Shown in pieces: positions 27,806 to 36,492 of a stretch of 64,000 bases of DNA. The stretch lies in contig NZ_JAGGJU010000003.1 in assembly GCF_017873095.1 (NCBI RefSeq), forward strand, positions 372,001 to 436,000, read 5' to 3'. The first letter of the stretch is position 1; each line of letters starts with the position of its first letter. The translations under genes were made by a program, and so were the position numbers. Origin of the DNA: Heterorhizobium halophytocola (GTDB taxonomy: Bacteria > Pseudomonadota > Alphaproteobacteria > Rhizobiales > Rhizobiaceae). Below the pieces are notes generated by a model. It saw only the letters and a list, made by a program, of their open reading frames with translations. It ran no database searches and was not told the DNA's origin.

Positions 27806-29097
27806 CAGCGGCCGCCAGCCGTGTCGTCGGTGATAATCGTATCGCCCTCTGCGATCTCGCCCTTGGCGACCACCGTGTTCTGGCCGTCGGTGGGGCCGAT
27901 GGTGATGTTGACGGCGTTCGGCTGCCCGTTTTTCAGCAGCCAGACGGTGCGCTGGTCGCCGGTCGGCTCGGGCGCGGTGATCGGGCCCATGCGCGGCGGA
28001 CGGAACATGCCGAACATGCTGCCGCCCTTGCTCTGCGACGCCTGGGCCGCGACGGCTGCCGGCGTATAGCGCAGCGCCGCATTGGGCACCACCAGGGCGT
28101 CCTTCACCTGGTCGACGACGATATCGGCGGTGGCGGTCATCCCCTGGCGCAGCTTCATCGCGGCATTGTCGACCGACAGGATGCCGGTATAGGTGACGAC
28201 ATCGTTTTCCGTCGTCGAGGCATAGCGCACGGAGGTGATCTCGGCCGGGAACCGCTGACCGGGAAAGGCGTCGACGGTAAATGTCGCCTTCTGTCCGACG
28301 GCGACCTCACCGACATCGGCCTCGTCGATCGCCACTTCGAGCTGCATCTTCTTCAGGTCGCCGGCAATGGTGAACAGCGTCGGCGCCTCGAGCGAGGCGG
28401 CGACGGTGGCGCCCGGATCGACATCCCGCGACAGCACGATGCCGTCGGTCGGCGAGATGATGGTCGCCTTGGAAAGATTGGTGCGGGCGGTGTCGAGGGC
28501 GGCCTCGCCGAGCAGCACATTGGCCTTGGCGCTGTCGCGGGTGGCGACGGCGGCCTCGTAGTTATATTGCGCCGCGTCGAGATCCTGCTGGGTGGAGACG
28601 CGGTTGCTGACCAGCGAGGTCAGCCGGTCGAGCGAGGCCTTGGCGGACTTCATGTCGGCTTCGGCCTTGGCGACGGCCGCCTTATAGGCAAGCAGGCTCG
28701 CCTTAGCACTTTTCAGCGAGGCTTCGAGCGATGTGGTGTCGAGCCTTGCGATCACTTCGCCCTTCTTCACCTGGCTGTTATAGTCGACCATGACCTCGCG
28801 CACGGTGCCCGACTGCTCGCTCGACACGTCAATCTGCACTGTCGGCTCCAGCGATCCCGTGGCGGTCACCAGTACCGTGACGTCGCCCTTTTTCACGGCG
28901 GTGGTGGTGTAGCTATAGGTGGTCTCGCCGCCGGTGACAAAGAGATAGAGGCCGGCGCCCGCGACAAGCGCCAGCACGACCACGATGCGCCAGAGCCACA
29001 CCGACCCGCGGCGCCGCTTGGCCGAGGATTTCAACAGTGCGGAAAGCTCCTCTGACGAGGTCTTGGTCGGGGAGGCTTGGTCGGGCGGGTTGCTCAT
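27805..29097 (-). CDS. HlyD/MacA-type periplasmic adaptor
   Basis: A 430-residue membrane fusion protein. After about 35 cytoplasmic residues comes a membrane anchor (WRIVVVLALVAGAGLYLFV), then a lipoyl half (VTATGSLEPTVQIDVSSEQSG), a long coiled hairpin (about residues 115-215), the second lipoyl half (ATIISPTDGIVLSRDVDPG) and beta-barrel. It links the inner membrane MacB-like pump to an outer membrane channel. No TolC-type gene is in the window, so the channel is encoded elsewhere. First gene of the operon. Confidence 0.92.
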   Translation of the reverse strand: MSNPPDQASPTKTSSEELSALLKSSAKRRRGSVWLWRIVVVLALVAGAGLYLFVTGGETTYSYTTTAVKKGDVTVLVTATGSLEPTVQIDVSSEQSGTVREVMVDYNSQVKKGEVIARLDTTSLEASLKSAKASLLAYKAAVAKAEADMKSAKASLDRLTSLVSNRVSTQQDLDAAQYNYEAAVATRDSAKANVLLGEAALDTARTNLSKATIISPTDGIVLSRDVDPGATVAASLEAPTLFTIAGDLKKMQLEVAIDEADVGEVAVGQKATFTVDAFPGQRFPAEITSVRYASTTENDVVTYTGILSVDNAAMKLRQGMTATADIVVDQVKDALVVPNAALRYTPAAVAAQASQSKGGSMFGMFRPPRMGPITAPEPTGDQRTVWLLKNGQPNAVNITIGPTDGQNTVVAKGEIAEGDTIITDDTAGGR

Positions 29098-29456
29098 GAA
29101 AGGACGTCGTCTCGCAAGGGTGTCGAAAAATCGGAAATGCGCCGAACCGTCCTGCCATCAGAAACACGGCGAGGTGAAGGCGCGCAGCAATTCACGCGAA
29201 ACAGGATTCCATGCAACCTGGCGGTTGGCCAGTGAAAATCCGGTAATATTTGCGGGATGTTAGGTGTGGGTAGCATCTGTCCGGATAATGGATCGACGGA
29301 CTGGTCACGCTGAGGCTGAGGCGGTGTGCCCGGCGTCTCTCGACGGCTGCGCCGGCTGAAACGGGCGGACGCCTGCGGGCGGGGAGTTGATGGTCGGACG
29401 GGAGCGAGCGGCTGGCGGAGGCGTCGGGCGCACTCCGCCATGGCTCGACTTGTTCT
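29098..29456. other. 359-base intergenic region upstream of the exporter operon
   Basis: No coding sequence supported. An AT-richer stretch near 29235-29265 (with TAATAT) is the best candidate for the exporter promoter. GGCGGAG (29414-29420) and CTCCGCC (29433-29439) form a seven-pair hairpin just downstream of the 24-residue peptide gene, which may be its terminator although no T-run follows. Confidence 0.5.
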
Positions 29457-29531
29457 TCAGCCCAGTCCGATAAAGGACAGGATGGCACCGACAACGACGA
29501 TGAGGCCGACGAGATAAATAATACCATTCAT
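29457..29531 (-). CDS. 24-residue single-pass membrane peptide
   Basis: A tiny gene encoding MNGIIYLVGLIVVV followed by GAILSFIGLG, that is, almost entirely one hydrophobic helix. The support is a good Shine-Dalgarno (GGGAGAA, seven bases before the ATG on the minus strand), a start and stop framing exactly one membrane helix, and a hairpin shortly after the stop. I recall similar short hydrophobic peptides annotated as hypothetical in rhizobia, but cannot check this. It could be an independent small membrane protein. Function unknown. Confidence 0.6.
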   Translation of the reverse strand: MNGIIYLVGLIVVVGAILSFIGLG

Positions 29532-29698
29532 GATAGTTCTCCCTGGTTTACGAGGACCCAACGGGATGAGCATGCGAATGGTTCCAACGAAGATGCGGTT
29601 CTCCACAGCAGCGGCAACCGTTTGTGCGTCGCGCGCCGATCCTTGCTCATGGAAGTAAGCCCGAGGCTTCGGTAAAAAGACGTCTCGGCCGCGCACTG

Positions 29699-30051
29699 TC
29701 AAACGTCTGGCCCGCTGATTTCGGACATGGCCAGCACGGCGGCTTTCAGGGGTTCAAGGTGGTCGGTGACGACGGCCCAGATCACATCGTCTGCAATCTG
29801 GTGATACTGGTGGCGCAATATGTTGCCTATGCCGCGGATCTGTTTCCACGGCACACCGGGCGCGTGCGCCAGCAGTTCATCCGGAAGGTGTCGTGCCGCC
29901 TGCGAAATGATCTCCAGTGCTCTCTGGCCTGCCAACCGCAGAAGCCAGTTTTGACTGAAATCGTCGAGCGAAGGTCGGCTGTGTGTCTCTCGATGCCCTC
30001 CATGGCTTGCAGCATCTCGAAAAGTACCGGCTCCACCTTCCGGTTGGCCAT
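29699..30051 (-). pseudogene. hepT: HepT-family toxin gene disrupted by a frameshift
   Basis: From the ATG at 30051 the frame gives MANRKVEPVLFEMLQAMEGI and then ERHTAD, as in HepT (DUF86) toxins, but near 29970-29978 the homology moves to another frame. That frame reads SLDDFSQNWLLRLAGQRALE, then ISQAARHLPDE, PWKQIRGIGNILRHQYHQI and on to a stop at 29699. One missing base in the codon after the alanine would restore a single protein of about 117 residues. The gene therefore looks inactive, unless this is a sequencing error or programmed frameshifting. HepT is an RNase-like toxin neutralised by its MNT partner. In the described RX4HXY motif, the HQY part is seen but the arginine position holds glycine. 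Confidence 0.75.
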
Positions 30052-30347
30052 CAGAAGACGCGGATGGCGGATTGCTCGATCTCGTCCCGCAGCAGCGCAT
30101 GGAGTCTGTTGCGGGTCGTCAGATCCACCTCGAGCGCCAGCATTGCTTCCAGAAACTGCTTGATTTCCACCAGTTGAACCAGGGAGAAACGCGACGAAGG
30201 ATCATAGTCGATGAAGATGTCCAGATCACTGGATGACTGGGCTTCGTTGCGCGCCGTAGATCCGAAACGATAAAGAGCCGTCGCGCCCATATCCCTCACG
30301 GCATGGGCATTCTGAGTCAGCAGGTCTATCGCATCGGCTCTCTTCAT
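30051..30347 (-). CDS. mntA: MntA-type minimal nucleotidyltransferase antitoxin
   Basis: A 98-residue minimal nucleotidyltransferase. The catalytic pattern GSX10DXD is intact: Gly29-Ser30, then Asp41 and Asp43 (SDLDIFIDY), with ALYRFGSTARNEA before it. Its stop overlaps the hepT start by one base, the usual toxin-antitoxin coupling. MntA enzymes inactivate HepT by adding AMP to a tyrosine. Here the antitoxin frame is whole while the toxin frame is broken, the order of decay expected when a toxin is lost first. Confidence 0.88.
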   Translation of the reverse strand: MKRADAIDLLTQNAHAVRDMGATALYRFGSTARNEAQSSSDLDIFIDYDPSSRFSLVQLVEIKQFLEAMLALEVDLTTRNRLHALLRDEIEQSAIRVF

Positions 30348-30515
30348 CGGAGCATCTTATACGATACCCCGCAAGTCATCCACTTCGTTTGCACGCGGCA
30401 TCGTCAGCAGCTGTAATTGCGGATCTCATACGTCAGACGCGAGCCGGGCGTAGAAGTACGACCGGCGTCCCGCTCGGCATGACCGACGGCAATTTGCGGA
30501 ATGATCGCGAGAATA

Positions 30516-30591
30516 TGGTGAGAGCGCAGGGGTTCGAACCCTGGACCTACTGATTAAAAGTCAGTTGCTCTACCGGCTGAGCTACGCTCTC
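30516..30591 (-). tRNA. tRNA-Lys (anticodon TTT)
   Basis: Read on the minus strand, a full cloverleaf: acceptor GAGAGCG/CGCTCTC, D-stem GCTC/GAGC, anticodon stem ACTGA/TCAGT with loop CTTTTAA, T-stem CAGGG/CCCTG with loop TTCGAAC, discriminator A and an encoded CCA at 30516-30518. Length is 76 bases with CCA. The anticodon is TTT, so lysine. Confidence 0.97.
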
Positions 30592-30871
30592 CCAAAGGCG
30601 GCCAAATCGGGGCCGTCGGAAGTGCGCGGAACATAGGCAGGTCGATTTGTCCGGTCAACCCGGAAAATCGTGAAAATCCCCAGTGTCGTGGCGGGGGCAA
30701 AACGGGCTGCCTGAAGCGTGCCGGATCGGCTGCCGGCCAGGGCGGAGAGGTCGTGGACGCGACCGGACCGAATGTCGCGGCGAACGGAAAGGTGATTGGC
30801 AAGTGAGGGGTGGCGGGGTTAGGTAGGCGCCACCGCCGTCAGCACGAAAACTTAGCCAGGAGCCCCGTTCG

Positions 30872-31639
30872 TTGTCGATTGCCGAAATCTCGTTCTTCAG
30901 CGCGCTGCTGGCCGGTGCACTTTCGTTTCTGTCGCCCTGCGTGCTGCCGCTGGTTCCGCCCTATCTCTGCTACATGGCCGGCATCTCGGTCGATCAGTTT
31001 CGCGGCGGCGCCGTGGCGCAAGGGCCGGATGCGGATGGATCGCAGGCGGCTGCCCGTCGCGCGGTGATGTTCTCGTCGCTTGCCTTCACCCTCGGCTTTG
31101 CCACCGTCTTCGTCGCCCTCGGTGCCGGCGCCTCGACCATCGGCATGGTCCTGCGCCAACATCTGGACGTGCTGGCCAAGATCGGCGGCCTCGTCATCGT
31201 CGTCATGGGCCTCAACTTCCTCGGCGTCTTCCGCATCGGCTTCCTGTCCAGCGAGGCGCGCTTCCAGGGCGGCGGCAAGCCGGCGACGCTGACCGGCGCC
31301 TATGTCATGGGCCTTGCCTTTGCCTTCGGCTGGACGCCCTGCATCGGGCCGGTGCTGGGCGCCATTCTGGGTATCGCCGCGTCGCGCGACACGGTGGGAG
31401 AGGGCGCCCTGATGCTGGCGGTCTATTCGCTGGGTCTGGCCGTGCCGTTCTGGATCGCGGCCGCTTTTTCCGGCGCCTTCATGCGCTTCCTCACCCGCTT
31501 CCGCCGCCATCTCGGCCTGGTCGAGAAGTTGATCGGCGGGCTGCTGGTTGCGACCGGGCTTGCCTTCATCTTCGGATTCGTCAGCGATCTGGCGATCTGG
31601 TTCCAGCAGACCTTTCCAATCCTGTCGCAAATCGGCTAA
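30872..31639 (+). CDS. ccdA: CcdA-type cytochrome c biogenesis / thiol transport protein
   Basis: A 255-residue membrane protein of the DsbD/CcdA family with six predicted helices. The two redox cysteines are in LSPCVLPLVPP (first helix) and FGWTPCIGPVLG (fourth helix). It passes reducing electrons from cytoplasmic thioredoxin to periplasmic thiol proteins, for example for heme attachment to c-type cytochromes. The start is a TTG at 30872 with AGGAG about nine bases upstream. No other start fits the family N-terminus (MSIAEISFFSALLAGALSF). Confidence 0.92.
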   Translation: MSIAEISFFSALLAGALSFLSPCVLPLVPPYLCYMAGISVDQFRGGAVAQGPDADGSQAAARRAVMFSSLAFTLGFATVFVALGAGASTIGMVLRQHLDVLAKIGGLVIVVMGLNFLGVFRIGFLSSEARFQGGGKPATLTGAYVMGLAFAFGWTPCIGPVLGAILGIAASRDTVGEGALMLAVYSLGLAVPFWIAAAFSGAFMRFLTRFRRHLGLVEKLIGGLLVATGLAFIFGFVSDLAIWFQQTFPILSQIG

Positions 31640-31684
31640 GGCCAGATCCGGGTTTAAAGAGCACGCGTCCGGGTGGGGTTTGGC

Positions 31685-32647
31685 ATGGCAGACATCGTTG
31701 CACTGGTTCTGCCGTTTTTCGGGCTGATCCTGATCGGCTTCCTGGTCGCCAAGGTCAAGCATCATCCGGCCGAGGCGCTCGGCTGGCTGAATGTCTTCAT
31801 CATCTATGTCGCGCTGCCGGCGTTGTTCTTCAAGCTGGTCGCGCAGACGCCGATCGAGGATCTGGCGCAGGTCGATTTCATCGCCGCCGATCTGTTCGGC
31901 ACCTATCTGGTCTTCGCCCTGGTCTTCATCATCGGCCGCTATCTGCGCCGCAATGCCTTCGACGAGTCGGTGATCCAGGCGTTCGGCGGATCCTACGGCA
32001 ATATCGGCTATATGGGGCCGGGCCTCGGCCTGCTGGCCTTCGGCGAACAGGCGGCGGTGCCGGTGGCCCTGGTCGTCTGCTTCGAAAACGCCCTGCATTT
32101 CATGGTGGCGCCGGCGATGATGGCGATGGCCGGCGACGAGAAGCGTCCGCCCCATCAGGTGGCATGGGAGGTGGTCAGGAAGGTCAGCACCCATCCCTTC
32201 ATCGTGGCGACCGCGCTCGGCTTTCTGGTGGCCGCCCTGCAGGTCCAGCCGCCGGTGGCGCTGCAGCGCCTGATCGACTATCTGGCGCAGGCAGCGGCCC
32301 CCTGCGCGCTGTTTGCCATGGGTGTCACGCTGGCGCTGCGGCCGCTGAAGCGCATTCCGGTCGAGATCGGCTACATCGTGCCGGTCAAGCTCGTCGTCCA
32401 TCCGCTCCTGATGTGGGTGGTGCTGAGCCTTGCCGGCAATTTCGATCCGGTGTGGATCCAGGCTTCGATGCTGCTGGCGGCGTTGCCGGCGGCCACCAAT
32501 GTCTTCGTGCTCGCCCAGCAATACGGTGTCTGGCAGGAGCGGGCCTCGGCGACGATCCTGATCACCACGGCGCTCTCCGTCGTCACCGTCTCGCTGTTTC
32601 TCTACGCCATGAAGTCAGGCCTTTTTCCGGCGGACCTTTTCCCGTAG
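31685..32647 (+). CDS. AEC (auxin efflux carrier) family transporter
   Basis: A 320-residue permease with about ten membrane helices, of the AEC/Mem_trans family (ALPALFFKLVAQ in the second helix, FGGSYGNIGYMGPGLGLLAFG, and LPAATNVFVLAQQYGV in a late helix). Bacterial members move organic acids such as malate or malonate, but the substrate cannot be told here. The ATG at 31685 gives the family N-terminus MADIVALVLPFFGLILIGF. Its 3' end overlaps the convergent UbiH-type gene by 33 bases. Confidence 0.9.
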   Translation: MADIVALVLPFFGLILIGFLVAKVKHHPAEALGWLNVFIIYVALPALFFKLVAQTPIEDLAQVDFIAADLFGTYLVFALVFIIGRYLRRNAFDESVIQAFGGSYGNIGYMGPGLGLLAFGEQAAVPVALVVCFENALHFMVAPAMMAMAGDEKRPPHQVAWEVVRKVSTHPFIVATALGFLVAALQVQPPVALQRLIDYLAQAAAPCALFAMGVTLALRPLKRIPVEIGYIVPVKLVVHPLLMWVVLSLAGNFDPVWIQASMLLAALPAATNVFVLAQQYGVWQERASATILITTALSVVTVSLFLYAMKSGLFPADLFP

Positions 32648-33823
32648 GCCCTGGCCGATCCGGGTAAAACCGAAACCGGGCGCGACGCCCTCCTGCATCA
32701 CGAGATGGCGCAGCGGCGCCAGATTGGCGAGCACGTGCAGGCCCGCGGCGCGCAGCATCTGGACCGGCAGGAAGGACGACAGCAGCGAGCGGTTGAGCAG
32801 ATCGACGCTGGCCGTGCGGCTCCACACGTCGGCGCGCCGCTTGGCATCGTAGCGATCCCCGACATCCGCCCGGATCTCCGTGCCGGATGCCGCAAGCAGG
32901 CTTTCCAGCGCCATCACATCCCGCAGCGATAGATTGAGCCCCTGCGCGCCAATCGGCGGGAAGGCATGCGCCGCTTCCCCGATAAAGGCCGCGCGACCCT
33001 TGCCATAGCGCCGTGCGCTCATGCCGGACAGCGGCCAGGCCTGCGCCGTGCCCTCGACGGTCACCTTGCCGAGCAGGGCGTCCATCCGCGTTTCGACCGC
33101 GCGGGAAAGCTCCGCCGCCCCAAGACCTGTCAGCCGTTCCGCTTCCTTCGGCGCGACCACCCAGACAAGGCTCGAGCGGTCGCCCGGCAGCGGCACCTGG
33201 GTAAATGGTCCATGGTCCGTGTGGAACTCGGTCGAAACATTGCGATGCGGCAGGCGGTGGGCGAAATTCAGCACCACGGCGGTTTGCGGATAGGTCCAGG
33301 TCTTGACCGCGACGCCCGCGGCCTCCCGGGTCTTCGACGCCCGACCGTCCGCGCCGACGATGAAATCCGCCGTGACGCCGTCGCCGGTCGTCAGGGTGAT
33401 GCTGACGGAGTCGGCCGTCATGTCGATGGTCTCGGCGCTGGCCTCGATCAGCGTCAGATTGGGTTCGGTCTCAGCCGCCGGGCGAAGCGCCTCGATCAGT
33501 GCCGCGTTCGGCATGTTGTAGCCGAAGGCATCGAGCCCGATCTCGCCGGCGCGAAAGGCGATCGGCGGCGCGCGCAGCAGGCGCCTGGTGCCGTCGAGGA
33601 TCTGCATGACCTGCAACGGCGCGGCGGCGGGGCGGATCGCCTCCCACAGGCCGAGGCGGTCGAGATAGCCGATCGACTGGTCCATCAGCGCGGTTGTCCG
33701 CTGGTCATCGGGCCGTGTCGCCGGGGCGATCAGCGCGACCTTGCGGCCGCGGCGGGCCAGCGCGATGGCGGCGATGGTGCCGGCAAGTCCGGCGCCGATG
33801 ACGGCGATCTCGAAATGCTTCAT
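32615..33823 (-). CDS. UbiH/UbiF/COQ6-family FAD monooxygenase
   Basis: A 402-residue flavoprotein hydroxylase of the ubiquinone biosynthesis type. It has the N-terminal FAD site VIGAGLAGTIAAIALARRG, the family signature DFIVGADGRASKTR and FIGEAAHAFPPIGAQGLNLS, where the usual GDAAH reads GEAAH. It likely hydroxylates one or more ring positions of the ubiquinone precursor. Alphaproteobacteria use UbiH-, UbiL- or UbiM-type variants with different positional specificity, so I leave the exact name open. It diverges from pcs. Confidence 0.88.
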   Translation of the reverse strand: MKHFEIAVIGAGLAGTIAAIALARRGRKVALIAPATRPDDQRTTALMDQSIGYLDRLGLWEAIRPAAAPLQVMQILDGTRRLLRAPPIAFRAGEIGLDAFGYNMPNAALIEALRPAAETEPNLTLIEASAETIDMTADSVSITLTTGDGVTADFIVGADGRASKTREAAGVAVKTWTYPQTAVVLNFAHRLPHRNVSTEFHTDHGPFTQVPLPGDRSSLVWVVAPKEAERLTGLGAAELSRAVETRMDALLGKVTVEGTAQAWPLSGMSARRYGKGRAAFIGEAAHAFPPIGAQGLNLSLRDVMALESLLAASGTEIRADVGDRYDAKRRADVWSRTASVDLLNRSLLSSFLPVQMLRAAGLHVLANLAPLRHLVMQEGVAPGFGFTRIGQGLREKVRRKKA

Positions 33824-34016
33824 GGTTTTTCCACCTGTTTTCCGATGATTATCTAGGACGGATGACCGGCAAAATCCATGGGCGATCCGCCGCAGTCCTG
33901 TTCTTTGTCAAGGCGCGGCAACCGTAAAAACACGAAGTCGCCAGGGGCAAGGCGGTTGCAAATCTCCTGTTTTCGGGGAATATCGCGGCACCGCTGAGAG
34001 AGGGTCCCGGTCCGGT

Positions 34017-34745
34017 ATGAAAATATTCAATTACAGGCGTGTGCCATACGCCGAAATTCGCGCGTTTTCGGTTCACATCCTGACGGCTTCCGGGTCGTTT
34101 CTGGCCTTTCTGGGGGTGGTCGCCGCAGCCGAGCACCGGTTCGTCGACATGTGGTGGTGGCTCGGCCTGGCGCTTGCGGTCGACGGCATCGACGGCCCGA
34201 TCGCCCGTCGGCTGAAGGTCAAGGAAGTGCTGCCGAACTGGTCGGGCGTCATGCTCGACAACATCATCGACTACGTCACCTATGTGCTGCTGCCGGCCTT
34301 TGCGCTTTATGAAAGCGGCATGATCGGCCAGCCCTGGTCGTTTGCCGCGGCCGGCATGATCGTCGTCTCCAGCGCGATCTATTATGCCGATACCGGCATG
34401 AAGACCGGCGAGAACTTCTTCTCCGGCTTCCCCGTGGTGTGGAACATGATGATCTTCGGCTTCTTCGTCGTCGAGCCGACTGCCGAGGTGGCGCTGGTCT
34501 TCGTCGTCGTCTCTGTCATCCTCACCTTCCTGCCGATCAATTTCCTGCATCCGGTCCGGGTGCAGCGGCTGCGGCCGCTCAATCTTGCCATGTTCGCCGT
34601 CTGGTGCATCTGCGGCGGCTATGCGCTGCTTGCCCATTTCCAGACGCCGCCCTGGTTGCTCTATCCGTTCATCGTCAGCAGTCTCTATCTCTACGTCATC
34701 GGCGCCGTGCTGCAATTCTTCCCCAGGCTTGGCCGCCGCGGCTGA
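34017..34745 (+). CDS. pcs: Phosphatidylcholine synthase
   Basis: A 242-residue integral membrane enzyme that condenses CDP-diacylglycerol with choline to give phosphatidylcholine in one step. The CDP-alcohol phosphotransferase signature is complete: Asp56, Asp59-Gly60, Ala63-Arg64, Gly77, Asp81 and Asp85. About eight membrane segments are predicted. Pcs is typical of rhizobia, agrobacteria and brucellae, which make phosphatidylcholine from host or environmental choline. The ATG at 34017 has only weak upstream purines. A short terminator follows the stop. Confidence 0.95.
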   Translation: MKIFNYRRVPYAEIRAFSVHILTASGSFLAFLGVVAAAEHRFVDMWWWLGLALAVDGIDGPIARRLKVKEVLPNWSGVMLDNIIDYVTYVLLPAFALYESGMIGQPWSFAAAGMIVVSSAIYYADTGMKTGENFFSGFPVVWNMMIFGFFVVEPTAEVALVFVVVSVILTFLPINFLHPVRVQRLRPLNLAMFAVWCICGGYALLAHFQTPPWLLYPFIVSSLYLYVIGAVLQFFPRLGRRG

Positions 34746-34764
34746 GCCCGATTGCCCGGGTTTT
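34745..34764 (+). terminator. Candidate short terminator after pcs
   Basis: AGCCCG (34745-34750) and CGGGTT (34757-34762) pair with one G-T around a six-base loop, and four T follow from 34761. The stem begins at the last base of the pcs stop codon. Moderate strength only. Confidence 0.5.
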
Positions 34765-34769
34765 AGGCG

Positions 34770-34898
34770 CTGCCCACAAAAAAGTCGGGCAGGGGACGTT
34801 GTGCACGGCAACAATCCGGGTATCAATAAGGGCCTGTCGCCACCCTTCGGGGTTGCGCACTGAAGGGAACTGGCCGGGGAAAGCAACAACAAACCCGG
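34770..34898 (+). ncRNA. Structured 5' leader before the BMP-type importer (candidate)
   Basis: The 172-base gap before the importer operon has several complementary pairs. CTGCCC (34770-34775) pairs with GGGCAG (34787-34792). GTTG (34798-34801) pairs with CAAC (34809-34812). CCGGGT (34816-34821) pairs with ACCCGG (34893-34898). The last encloses a stem closed by a C(TTCG)G tetraloop at 34845-34850. I do not recognise a known riboswitch. It may be a cis-acting leader, but this is only suggested by base pairing seen by eye. Confidence 0.35.
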
Positions 34899-34917
34899 TG
34901 GCATCTAAGGGGAACCC

Positions 34918-36492
34918 GTGTCGCCTTCGCATCAGCCGAACACGGCCGCACTGTTGTCTGTCGCAGGACTGACCAAGCGTTTCGGTCATTTCGCCGCCTG
35001 TGACGCGATCGATCTTGCGATCGCGCCGGGCGAGATTCATGCCCTGCTCGGTGAAAACGGGGCGGGAAAATCGACCCTGGTGAAGATGCTGTTCGGTGTG
35101 CTGGAGCCGAGTGAAGGCGCCATCCTGTGGGAAGGGCGCCCGGTGACGATCGCCACCCCCGCCGAAGCCCGGACGCTGGGCATCGGCATGGTGTTCCAGC
35201 ATTTCTCGCTGTTCGAATCGCTGACGGTCGCGGAAAACATCGCGCTCTCGCTCGACGACAGCGTGCCGCTGGCAACCATTGCCGAAAAGGCGGCCGAGCT
35301 GTCGAAGGCCTATGGTCTGCCGCTCGATCCGAATGCCCATGTCGCCGATCTCTCGGTCGGCGAGCGCCAGCGCATCGAGATCGTCCGGGCGCTGCTGCAG
35401 AACCCCAAGCTGATCATTCTCGACGAACCGACCTCGGTGCTGACGCCGCAGGAGGCGGACCGGCTGTTCGAGACGCTGGAGACGCTGCGGGCCGAGGGGC
35501 GCTCCGTGCTCTATATCTCCCACCGGCTGGAAGAGGTGCAGCGGCTCTGCGATGGCGCGACCGTGCTGCGCCATGGCAAGGTGACCGGCGCCTGCGATCC
35601 GCGGCAGGAAACCGCAGCCTCGCTCGCCCGGATGATGGTCGGCAGCAATGTCGCGGCGGTCGACCGCGACGTGGGCTCCGCGCGCGGCGACGTGGCGCTG
35701 CAGCTGTCGCGAGTCTCGCTTTCGCCGCGCACGCCCTTTGCCATGCCGCTGCGCGAGGTCGATCTTGCCGTGCGGGCCGGCGAAATCCTGGCGATCGCCG
35801 GCGTGGCCGGCAACGGCCAGGGCGAACTGTTCGACGTGGTCTCGGGCGAAAGCCCGGTCGCGGATGCAGAAGCCGTGCGCATTCTCGGCAAGCCGGTCGG
35901 ACGCAAGGGGATTTCCGCCCGCCGCCTGATGGGCGCCTCCTTCGTGCCGGAGGAGCGCCACGGCCACGGCGCCGTCACCGAGCTGGCACTGACCGACAAT
36001 CTGCTAATGTCGCGCTGGAAATCCGACCGGCGCGCCTTCCTTTCCGGCGGCCTGCTTGACGTCATTCGCTCCGACGCGATCCGCACGGCAACCCAAAGGG
36101 TCTGCGCGGCCATGGATGTGCGCAAGAGCGGTGAGGATCCGCCGGCAGGCGCGCTTTCGGGCGGTAACCTGCAGAAATTCATCATCGGCCGCGAGCTCGA
36201 TCGCCAGCCCTCGGTGCTGGTCGTCAACCAGCCGACCTGGGGCGTCGATGCCGGGGCCGCAAGCCGCATCCGCCAGGCGCTGGTCGATCTGGCACGCGCC
36301 GGCTCGGCCGTGCTGGTGATCAGCCAGGACCTGGACGAGATCTTCGAGATCGCCTCGGAGATCGCGGTGATTTCGGAAGGACGGCTGTCGAGGGCCTATC
36401 CGGCCGGCGAGCTGACGCGCCAGTCGATCGGCCTGCTGATGGGCGGCCTGCATGACGGCACCGCCGGCAGGGAGCCTGCCCATGCGCATTGA
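34918..36492 (+). CDS. ABC importer ATPase, BMP/nucleoside type (two ATPase domains)
   Basis: A 524-residue protein with two ABC domains in tandem. The first has Walker A GENGAGKST, signature LSVGERQRIEIV and Walker B LIILDEPTSVL. The second has a degenerate P-loop region (GVAGNGQGEL) and LSGGNLQKFIIGREL. This layout is that of YufO/NupO-like subunits for BMP-dependent nucleoside importers and of sugar importers. The two permeases and BMP-family binding protein downstream favour the nucleoside type. The start is a GTG at 34918 with AAGGGGAA upstream. It overlaps the next gene by 11 bases. Confidence 0.92.
   Translation: MSPSHQPNTAALLSVAGLTKRFGHFAACDAIDLAIAPGEIHALLGENGAGKSTLVKMLFGVLEPSEGAILWEGRPVTIATPAEARTLGIGMVFQHFSLFESLTVAENIALSLDDSVPLATIAEKAAELSKAYGLPLDPNAHVADLSVGERQRIEIVRALLQNPKLIILDEPTSVLTPQEADRLFETLETLRAEGRSVLYISHRLEEVQRLCDGATVLRHGKVTGACDPRQETAASLARMMVGSNVAAVDRDVGSARGDVALQLSRVSLSPRTPFAMPLREVDLAVRAGEILAIAGVAGNGQGELFDVVSGESPVADAEAVRILGKPVGRKGISARRLMGASFVPEERHGHGAVTELALTDNLLMSRWKSDRRAFLSGGLLDVIRSDAIRTATQRVCAAMDVRKSGEDPPAGALSGGNLQKFIIGRELDRQPSVLVVNQPTWGVDAGAASRIRQALVDLARAGSAVLVISQDLDEIFEIASEIAVISEGRLSRAYPAGELTRQSIGLLMGGLHDGTAGREPAHAH

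Noticed and set aside
30839-32521. A 560-codon minus-strand open frame opposite ccdA and the AEC transporter
   Set aside because: Rich in Q, D, H, R with no domain; both plus-strand genes have clear families.
34746-34917. Possible cobalamin riboswitch before the BMP-type importer
   Set aside because: Some fragments looked similar, but the B12 box and the conserved core order are absent.
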